From an uncultured Paracoccaceae bacterium (lineage in GTDB: Bacteria > Pseudomonadota > Alphaproteobacteria > Rhodobacterales > Rhodobacteraceae): a DNA stretch of 64,000 nucleotides. The number at the start of each line of letters is the position of its first letter. Position 1 is the first letter of the stretch. The DNA is taken from NCBI GenBank assembly GCA_947500055.1, contig CANMQO010000009.1:1-64000 (forward strand), in the 5' to 3' direction. Below the pieces are notes generated by a model. It did no database searches and was not told the origin of the DNA. It saw only the letters and a list, made by a program, of their open reading frames with translations. Shown here piece by piece: positions 58,274-64,000 of this stretch. Both the position numbers and the translations under genes were made by a program.

Positions 58274-58754
58274 CGCTGGGTTCATCCGGGATGGAGGCCG
58301 ACAAATCCGTCCGCCATTGATCAAGGCGCTGAGCCAGTGAAGGGTCTTGCAGGGCCAGAATGCCAGCCGCCATCAACCCCGCATTGGCAGCCCCCGCAGC
58401 GCCGATCGCCATCGTTGCCACGGGAAAGCCGCGCGGCATTTGCAGGATGGAATAAAGGCTATCGACACCAGACAGGGCCTTTGTCTGGACCGGCACGCCA
58501 ATCACCGGCACCCGGGTTTTTGAGGCCATCATGCCGGGCAGATGGGCAGCCCCACCTGCGCCTGCGATAATCACCTGCAAGCCGCGATCAGCGGCGGTTT
58601 TACCATAGTCCCACAGCCGGTCGGGGGTGCGATGGGCGGACACGATCCTGGCCTCGTAGGGAATGCCAAGCTGATCGAGCATATCGGCGGCCTCCCGCAT
58701 GGTGGACCAGTCAGACTGACTGCCCATAATGATACCGACCGGGGGTTGGGTCAT
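58266..58754 (-). CDS. purE: N5-carboxyaminoimidazole ribonucleotide mutase
   Basis: This 162-residue class I PurE has [22 protein letters not shown] with the catalytic His, and [10 protein letters not shown]. It forms octamers in the cytoplasm that convert N5-CAIR to CAIR. ATG 58754 has GAGGG upstream, and an alternative frame start at 58787 is not conserved. It precedes purK in one operon. Confidence 0.95.
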   Translation of the reverse strand: MTQPPVGIIMGSQSDWSTMREAADMLDQLGIPYEARIVSAHRTPDRLWDYGKTAADRGLQVIIAGAGGAAHLPGMMASKTRVPVIGVPVQTKALSGVDSLYSILQMPRGFPVATMAIGAAGAANAGLMAAGILALQDPSLAQRLDQWRTDLSASIPDEPSDD

Positions 58755-58820
58755 GGTCGTGCCCTCGCTTGGAAAAGGAAGCGGCACTATAGCGGTGCGA
58801 TGCCGGTCTGCAACGGCGGA

Positions 58821-59039
58821 TTACGCGATTATGTCGGGCAAAAGCCGATCTTGCAGATTGCTGATCTGATCCTTCAGCGACAGTTTCTGTTTCTTGAGGC
58901 GTCTAAGCGTCAGCATATCGGCGTTGGCGCGTTCCTGTAATGCGTCAATCGCCTCATCCAGATCGCGATGTTCGCGCTTGAGCACCTCAAGCTTTACGCG
59001 CAACACGTCCTGTTGTTCCATTTTTGAGGATGTGTTCAT
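58821..59039 (-). CDS. DUF465 (YdcH-family) small coiled-coil protein
   Basis: This 72-residue protein is almost all helical with heptads (VLRVKLEVLKREHRDLDEAIDAL) and the family ending LRRLKKQKLSLKDQI. Members are common in proteobacteria, and their function is unknown. It starts 168 bases upstream of the hsp20 gene, on the opposite strand. Confidence 0.9.
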   Translation of the reverse strand: MNTSSKMEQQDVLRVKLEVLKREHRDLDEAIDALQERANADMLTLRRLKKQKLSLKDQISNLQDRLLPDIIA

Positions 59040-59114
59040 CAGCAGGGGGGTCCGATTTTACCTTGGCTTACCACTATAGATAGGGCTTTCCTTACAAACT
59101 TACTAATACTTCCT

Positions 59115-59143
59115 CTTGATCCGACGCGTTCTGCCCCCCATAT
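59115..59143 (+). promoter_or_regulatory. RpoH (sigma-32)-type heat-shock promoter for hsp20
   Basis: CTTGAT (59115-59120) and CCCCATAT (59136-59143) match the sigma-32 boxes CTTGAA and CCCCATNT at normal spacing, 65 bases before the hsp20 start. This predicts heat induction of the Hsp20-DUF1150 pair. Confidence 0.85.
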
Positions 59144-59207
59144 TTTGAAAGCAGCCGCCGCAAACGGGGCCGCAACCGACAGTCGCTTGAGGAAAAGGAC
59201 GTGTCTT

Positions 59208-59621
59208 ATGACCAAACTGGCCTTGGGAACGCATCCGTTCCTGCTGGGTTTCGAGCAGCTTGAAAGGCTGGTCGAACGTACCGCGAAAAGCGGGAATGAG
59301 GGCTACCCCCCTTATAATATTGAACAAACATCCGAGAACTCCTATCGCATCACGCTGGCTGTGGCCGGTTTTGCCGAAGGCGATTTGTCGATCACGGTCG
59401 AAGATAACTCTTTGGTCATTCGTGGCCGTCAAGGTGATGACGAGGACAACCGCGTTTTTCTGCATCGCGGTATCGCGGCGCGGCAGTTTCAGCGCTCTTT
59501 CGTGCTGGCCGATGGCGTGGACGTGGGCGAGGCGATCATGGAAAACGGGTTGCTGCATGTCGATTTGAACCGGGCCGTGCCGGAACGTGTGATTCAGACG
59601 ATCAATATCAGGAAAGGGTAA
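59208..59621 (+). CDS. small heat-shock protein Hsp20 (IbpA type)
   Basis: This 137-residue protein has an alpha-crystallin domain (about 35-130) with YNIEQTSENSYRITLAVAGF, the ENGLLHVDLNRAVPE strand region and an IxI-like C-terminal IQTINI. It holds unfolding proteins and works with DnaK. ATG 59208 has AAGGA eight bases upstream. A sigma-32 promoter is present, and the DUF1150 gene follows after three bases. Confidence 0.93.
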   Translation: MTKLALGTHPFLLGFEQLERLVERTAKSGNEGYPPYNIEQTSENSYRITLAVAGFAEGDLSITVEDNSLVIRGRQGDDEDNRVFLHRGIAARQFQRSFVLADGVDVGEAIMENGLLHVDLNRAVPERVIQTINIRKG

Positions 59622-59624
59622 GCC

Positions 59625-59849
59625 ATGCATACGAAGTATGAATTCGATACGATTGCCAAAGACATCGTCTACGTCAAACCCGTGGCCGTCGCTGAACTGC
59701 CGGCAGATTTGCAGGAACATGCGGGCGATCTGGACACGATTTTTGCCGTGCACAACGCCAATGGCGAACAATTGGCGCTGGTCGCGAACCGTAAACTAGC
59801 CTTCCATCTGGCACGCGAGAATGACATGCGCCCGGTGCGCGTTCACTGA
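59625..59849 (+). CDS. DUF1150-family protein
   Basis: This 74-residue protein has the DUF1150 pattern IVYVKPVAVAELP and NGEQLALVANRKLAFHLARENDM. It is found beside hsp20 in many alphaproteobacteria, here three bases after its stop, so it is probably a heat-shock protein of unknown role. The transcript ends in a GATGGGTT hairpin. Confidence 0.92.
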   Translation: MHTKYEFDTIAKDIVYVKPVAVAELPADLQEHAGDLDTIFAVHNANGEQLALVANRKLAFHLARENDMRPVRVH

Positions 59850-59861
59850 CATCAGCCGTCC

Positions 59862-59887
59862 GTAGGATGGGTTTAAACCCATCTTAC
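59862..59887. terminator. GATGGGTT hairpin, copy 2, terminator between DUF1150 and sat/cysC
   Basis: GTAGGATGGGTTT and AAACCCATCTTAC form a near-perfect inverted repeat with one mismatch. It overlaps the stop of the convergent sat/cysC gene. The core is the same as the element at 51871-51893. Confidence 0.75.
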
Positions 59888-61593
59888 GCTTTGATCAGGC
59901 CAAGGCTTTCGAGTTTCAGCAGCACCTGATGGGCGCAGTTATCGACCGGCACGCTTTCGGTCTCAATGGAAAGCTCGGGGTTCTCTGGCACATCATAAGG
60001 GTCTGAGATTCCGGTGAATTCCTTGATCTTGCCTTCCCGCGCCAGTTTATAAAGCCCCTTGCGGTCGCGCCGTTCGCATTCCTCGATCGACGTGGCCACA
60101 TGGACCTCGATAAAGGCCCCGAATGCTTCGATCTCTTCGCGCACGGCCCGCCGTGTTGTTGCATAAGGTGCGATGGGCGCGCAGATCGCGATGCCGCCGT
60201 TTTTGGTGATTTCACTAGCGACATAGCCGATCCGCCGGATGTTCAGATCACGGTGTTCCTTGGAGAACCCAAGTTCCGAGCTGAGGTTCTTGCGCACGAT
60301 ATCCCCGTCCAGAAGGGTCACCGGGCGGCCCCCCATCTCCATCAGTTTGACCATCAGCGCATTGGCGATGGTGGATTTGCCGGAGCCTGAAAAGCCGGTG
60401 AAGAACACGGTGAAGCCTTGTTCGGCGCGTGGTGGCCGGGTCTTGCGCAATTCTTCCACCACAGCGGGAAAAGAGAACCATTCAGGGATCTCCAGCCCTT
60501 CGGACAGGCGGCGGCGCAGCTCGGTCCCTGAGATATTCAGGATTGTCACATCGTCCCTGTCGTGGATCTCATCGGCCGGTTCATATTGGGCGCGATCCTG
60601 CACATAGACCATGTGCTTAAAATCAACCATTTCGATGCCCATCTCTTCCTGATGTTCGCGGAACAGGTCCTGCGCGTCATAGGGGCCGTAGAAATCCTCA
60701 CCGGCAGAGTTTTTGCCGGGGCCTGCATGGTCGCGGCCGACGATGAAATGGGTGCAGCCATGGTTCTTGCGGATCAGCCCGTGCCAGACAGCCTCGCGCG
60801 GACCGGCCATGCGCATCGCCAGGTTCAACAGGGACATTGTCGTTGTTGATGAGGGGTACTGATCCAGCACCGCTTCGTAACAGCGCACGCGGGTGAAATG
60901 GTCGATATCGCCCGGTTTCGTCATGCCCACGATGGGGTGGATCAGCAGGTTGGCCTGCGCTTCCTTGGCGGCGCGGAAGGTCAGTTCCTGATGCGCTCGG
61001 TGCAGCGGGTTGCGGGTCTGGAAGGCCACGACCTTGCGCCAGCCCAGCTTGCGGAAATAGGCGCGCAATTCATTGGGCGTGTCGCGGCGGGCGCGGAAAT
61101 CATAGTGAACGGGTTGCTGAATGCCGGTGACCGGCCCGCCCAGATAGACGCTACCAGCATGGTGATGCAGATAGTTCACCGCCGGATGGGCACTGTCATC
61201 GGCGCCGAACACCTTTTCCGCTTCAAGTGCCTTGTTGGGAACCCATTTATCGGTGACCGTCATGGTGGCCAGGATCACACCTTCCTGATCGCGCAGGGCG
61301 ATGTCCTGACCCAGTTCCACTGTCTCGGCGAATTTTTCACCCACATCGAGCGTGATCGGCATCGGCCAGAGCGTGCCATCGGCCAGGCGCATCTCGTCGA
61401 CAACGCTGTCGTAATCGGCCTCGCTCAGGAACCCTTTGAGCGGGTTGAAACCGCCATTCATCAGCAGTTCCAGATCGCAAATCTGACGCGGGGTCAGATC
61501 ATGAGAGGTCAACTCTGCCGCTTCAAGCTTCAGCTTCTGAGCGCTGTCATACGACACAAAAAGTTCGGGAATAGGGGCCAGATCCTGAGACAT
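59884..61593 (-). CDS. bifunctional sulfate adenylyltransferase/adenylylsulfate kinase
   Basis: This 569-residue fusion has an N-terminal ATP sulfurylase (about 1-385, with QTRNPLHRAHQELTFRAAKE and VGRDHAGPGKN) and a C-terminal APS kinase with GFSGSGKSTIANAL near residue 405. It makes PAPS from sulfate via APS in the cytoplasm. The order Sat then CysC is like the fungal and some proteobacterial forms. I chose ATG 61593; a frame open to 61647 has no conserved extension. Confidence 0.93.
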   Translation of the reverse strand: MSQDLAPIPELFVSYDSAQKLKLEAAELTSHDLTPRQICDLELLMNGGFNPLKGFLSEADYDSVVDEMRLADGTLWPMPITLDVGEKFAETVELGQDIALRDQEGVILATMTVTDKWVPNKALEAEKVFGADDSAHPAVNYLHHHAGSVYLGGPVTGIQQPVHYDFRARRDTPNELRAYFRKLGWRKVVAFQTRNPLHRAHQELTFRAAKEAQANLLIHPIVGMTKPGDIDHFTRVRCYEAVLDQYPSSTTTMSLLNLAMRMAGPREAVWHGLIRKNHGCTHFIVGRDHAGPGKNSAGEDFYGPYDAQDLFREHQEEMGIEMVDFKHMVYVQDRAQYEPADEIHDRDDVTILNISGTELRRRLSEGLEIPEWFSFPAVVEELRKTRPPRAEQGFTVFFTGFSGSGKSTIANALMVKLMEMGGRPVTLLDGDIVRKNLSSELGFSKEHRDLNIRRIGYVASEITKNGGIAICAPIAPYATTRRAVREEIEAFGAFIEVHVATSIEECERRDRKGLYKLAREGKIKEFTGISDPYDVPENPELSIETESVPVDNCAHQVLLKLESLGLIKA

Positions 61594-61784
61594 GAAGTTA
61601 CTCTGTTCATTGAGAATGTTCGCCCGGGGCATAGCCCCCTCACCCAAGAGTTGTCCAGCAGTGCCGTGTCGAAAAGACGTTTTTTCGGCGCATTGGGTGA
61701 TTACTGGAACGCCGGCGGTGTTGGCACCGCGACTGGCGGACGGCTACCCCAAATTTTGGCTGCAGAAACGACACCGTTTGCCCG

Positions 61785-62276
61785 TTAACCCGGACTCCAC
61801 GGGGTTGGAGCGTCTTTGACGCGGACCATGGCGGTGCCCGGCTGGTTCCAGCGGAACAGAACGATATGCCAGCGTTCAGGCGCGCGGCGCGAGGCATAGA
61901 TCATACCGTCCGCGCCGCTGTCGCGCACAATATCCGAGGCTTTCCAACTGGTTGCGTCCTTTCCGGCAGCGCGTTCGTCGGACCATGGAACACTAGGCCA
62001 AATTGGGTTGATCCCCATTTTTGCGCATATGTCATGATCGCGCAGGTCAACCAGGTTGGCATGTTCAATACAGATCGGGATCATGACGCGCGGCGCATCA
62101 TTATCCTTGAGGTAGATATCAATCGCGATGGCCGCAGTTTCCGGACTGGGCGAGGCGTAAAGGGCCGCCTGCCCATCATGATGAAAACGCCCCTCTGGGT
62201 GAATCGCACCGTCCAGCACCTGATCGGCATATTGCGCGAAGGCAATGCGATAGAAGATGCCGGATGTTGGTTTCAT
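61785..62276 (-). CDS. RES-domain protein, possible NAD+ phosphorylase-type toxin
   Basis: This 163-residue protein has the features naming the RES family: R10 in FYRIAF, R30 in EGRFH, E46 in LYASPSPETAAIAI and a Ser in MIYASRRAPERWHIVLF. Characterised RES toxins such as those of Xre-RES modules degrade NAD+. No Xre-type antitoxin gene adjoins it: the upstream neighbour is trxB, six bases away. It may be an orphan or non-toxic member. The short gap to trxB suggests co-transcription. Confidence 0.8.
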   Translation of the reverse strand: MKPTSGIFYRIAFAQYADQVLDGAIHPEGRFHHDGQAALYASPSPETAAIAIDIYLKDNDAPRVMIPICIEHANLVDLRDHDICAKMGINPIWPSVPWSDERAAGKDATSWKASDIVRDSGADGMIYASRRAPERWHIVLFRWNQPGTAMVRVKDAPTPWSPG

Positions 62277-62282
62277 GCGCGC

Positions 62283-63251
62283 CTATTCGGCGGCTTCGAC
62301 CGATGGCGTATCTTCCTGCTCGGCCAGGAATTTTTCGGCGTCCAGTGCAGCCATGCAGCCCATACCGGCAGAGGTCACGGCCTGACGGTAGACATGGTCG
62401 GTCAAATCTCCGGCTGCAAAGACACCGGGGATGGCCGTGCGGGTCGTGCCGGGGATGACTTTGACATAGCCGCCGTTATGGGTTTCCAGCTGATCCTTGA
62501 CCAGTTCAGAGGCCGGGGCGTGGCCGATGGCGATGAATACGCCTTTGCAGGGAATCTCTGTGATTTCGCCCGTCTTTGTATGCTTGACCCGCACCCCCTC
62601 AACCCCAAGCGGCTGGTCGGTGCCATATATCTCATCAATTTCGTGGAACCAGAGTGGTTCGATTTTTGCGTTCTTAAGTAGCCGGTTTTGCAGGATTTTC
62701 TCGGCCCGCAATTCGTCACGGCGATGTACCAACGTGACCTTGGAGGCGAAATTTGTCAGGAAAAGCGCCTCTTCCACGGCCGTATTGCCGCCACCAACCA
62801 CGACGATTTCCTGGCCACGGTAAAAGAACCCATCGCAGGTCGCGCAGGCGCTGACGCCGAAGCCTTTGAACTTGTCCTCTGTCGGTAGCCCCAGCCATTT
62901 GGCGCGTGCGCCTGTGGACAGGATCACGGCATCGGCGGTGTAGACCGTGCCGCTGTCGGATTGCGCGGTGAAGGGGCGTTTGGACAGGTCAAGTGATGTG
63001 ATGATATCGCCAATGATTTCACAACCCATTGCGCGTGCGTGCGCCTCCATTCGGATCATCAGATCCGGGCCCTGCACCTCTGTGTCGCCGGGCCAGTTTT
63101 CCACCTCGGTTGTTGTTGTCAATTGCCCGCCGGGTTCAATCCCTTGCACAAGGATCGGTTCCAGCATCGCCCGCGAGGCATAAACCCCGGCGCTGTAGCC
63201 TGCCGGGCCGGAGCCGATAATCAGAACTTTCGTATGGCGGGTGTCGGACAT
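62283..63251 (-). CDS. trxB: thioredoxin-disulfide reductase
   Basis: This 322-residue enzyme has FAD motif VLIIGSGPAGYSAGVYASRA, the active site CATC in SACATCDGFF, NADPH motif VVVGGGNTAVEEALFL and C-terminal FAAGDLTDHVYRQAVTSAGMG. It keeps thioredoxin reduced in the cytoplasm. ATG 63251 fits homologues; a start at 63263 adds four residues. It is divergent from the Lrp gene. Confidence 0.95.
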   Translation of the reverse strand: MSDTRHTKVLIIGSGPAGYSAGVYASRAMLEPILVQGIEPGGQLTTTTEVENWPGDTEVQGPDLMIRMEAHARAMGCEIIGDIITSLDLSKRPFTAQSDSGTVYTADAVILSTGARAKWLGLPTEDKFKGFGVSACATCDGFFYRGQEIVVVGGGNTAVEEALFLTNFASKVTLVHRRDELRAEKILQNRLLKNAKIEPLWFHEIDEIYGTDQPLGVEGVRVKHTKTGEITEIPCKGVFIAIGHAPASELVKDQLETHNGGYVKVIPGTTRTAIPGVFAAGDLTDHVYRQAVTSAGMGCMAALDAEKFLAEQEDTPSVEAAE

Positions 63252-63415
63252 TTTCGGCCTCATTTTACTGGTCTTCGCCTGATATAGCGAGGCTTTGCCA
63301 AGGTGGAAAGGGTAGGTAAAACAGGTGTGATACGTTCATTTGTTGCCGGTTTACGAAACATTGTTGCGCAGCGGGCTGCGCGGGCGTAGTATTCGCAAAA
63401 ATCACAAGGAATACC

Positions 63416-63916
63416 ATGCCAGGAACGAAACTCGACGACATCGACCGGATGATTCTTGCGGAATTGCAGGCCGATGGGCGGATGACCAATGTGGAATTGG
63501 CGAAACGTGTGGGCATTTCGGCCCCGCCTTGCCTGCGCCGGGTGCGCACATTGGAAGAGCAGGGATTTATCCAGGGATATCATGCGGATGTAAATGCCCG
63601 CGAACTGGGTTTTGAGGTGCAGGTCTTTGCGATGGTCGGCCTTGTCAGTCAGGCAGAGGCGGATCTGAGCGCATTTGAAAAACGGTGTCAGGGTTGGCCG
63701 TTGGTGCGCGAGTGTCACATGCTGAACGGCGAAGTGGACTTCATTCTCAAATGCGTGGCCCCCGATCTGCGGAGCTTTCAGCGGTTCCTGACCGAAGAGC
63801 TGACCAGCGCGGAGAATGTCGCCAGCGTCAAGACCTCGCTGGTCATTCGCGGCGCCAAGGACGAGCCGGGCGTCCCCTTTGATGTGCTTGAGGCGCGGCT
63901 GGCGCAGGACCCCTGA
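63416..63916 (+). CDS. Lrp/AsnC-family transcriptional regulator
   Basis: This 166-residue regulator has an N-terminal helix-turn-helix (LDDIDRMILAELQADGRMTN, VGISAPPCLRRVRTLEE) and a C-terminal RAM ligand domain with VRECHMLNGEVDFILKCV. It forms dimers or higher oligomers and responds to amino acids. AAGGA lies five bases before the ATG. It is the Rhodobacterales form usually found divergent from trxB. Confidence 0.93.
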   Translation: MPGTKLDDIDRMILAELQADGRMTNVELAKRVGISAPPCLRRVRTLEEQGFIQGYHADVNARELGFEVQVFAMVGLVSQAEADLSAFEKRCQGWPLVRECHMLNGEVDFILKCVAPDLRSFQRFLTEELTSAENVASVKTSLVIRGAKDEPGVPFDVLEARLAQDP

Positions 63917-63917
63917 C

Positions 63918-64000
63918 GCAACGTTCGGTGGGCTGCGCGCGGTACCTCACGACCGATTGCAGACGAATCATCTGTTAACGCCTGTTTTGCACGCCAAAAC
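63918..64000 (-). repeat. dispersed inverted repeat, copy 2 (window end)
   Basis: GCAACGTTCGGTGGG at 63918 through GTTTTGCA at 63991 is the reverse complement of 47121-47194, with matching length and conserved ends. The match starts two bases after the Lrp stop and probably continues past the window. CAAAA / TTTTG near the end form a small hairpin. Confidence 0.85.

Overview
The window looks like a stretch of chromosome from a marine Rhodobacterales bacterium of the Roseobacter group. This rests on gene content and order: ccoGHIS behind an Fnr-type box, groESL with a CIRCE operator, Hsp20 followed by a DUF1150 protein, a fused sulfate adenylyltransferase/APS kinase, an orphan TRAP binding protein, and MttB-like and dienoyl-CoA-reductase-like catabolic genes. 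No rRNA, tRNA, CRISPR array, IS element or prophage was recognised. Left part (0-8 kb, all minus strand): the outstanding locus is a compact thiazole/oxazole-modified peptide (TOMM, a RiPP class) cluster. A 155-residue precursor (7852 to 7385) has a 41-residue charged leader and a core made of 13 tandem Ala-Cys-Phe-(Pro) units. A terminator-like hairpin separates it from an E1-like/RRE cyclodehydratase partner, a YcaO cyclodehydratase and a SagB-type azoline dehydrogenase. The same strand continues into an SDR reductase and a small membrane redox operon that includes a ferric-reductase-like domain fused to a Rieske domain. Divergent from the precursor is a 1130-residue SAM / class III cyclase / AAA-ATPase / TPR signalling protein. 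No exporter, peptidase or immunity gene is visible beside the cluster. Middle-left (11-31 kb): mostly housekeeping and accessory metabolism. It holds a FadH-like flavoprotein, a LysR regulator, an OmpA-domain protein, an AhpD-like protein, GNAT and CinA-like proteins, SfsA, methionine aminopeptidase, an orphan TRAP solute-binding protein, a HAD phosphatase, RsmD, a ferredoxin-reductase-like flavoprotein, a peroxiredoxin, an MscS channel, pterin dehydratase, a FemAB-like protein, GDPD, RidA, and a type I secretion ABC/adaptor pair without an adjacent substrate gene. Middle (31-46 kb): a bifunctional penicillin-binding protein, glnK-amtB for ammonium sensing and uptake, a Gly-rich lipoprotein resembling TbpB-type barrels, and a protein with two DsbA-like domains. 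These are followed by a catabolic island with a Tat-exported cyclase, an MttB-family methyltransferase, an FAD amine oxidase, an aldehyde dehydrogenase, a DapA-type lyase, a GntR regulator with a palindromic operator, and a GlxA-type AraC regulator. The island is probably for a methylated or quaternary amine. Right part (47-64 kb): ccoGHIS for cbb3 oxidase maturation, without ccoNOQP in the window; groES-groEL; an HExxH secreted protein; GNAT and EamA genes; a secreted hydrolase; purE-purK; DUF465; heat-shock Hsp20-DUF1150 behind an RpoH-like promoter; sat/cysC; a RES-domain protein; trxB; and an Lrp regulator. Three families of dispersed short repeats occur: a two-hairpin bidirectional terminator (23.9 and 57.1 kb), a GATGGGTT hairpin (51.9 and 59.9 kb), and an approximately 80-bp inverted-repeat pair (47.1 and 63.9 kb) bracketing the right-hand block.
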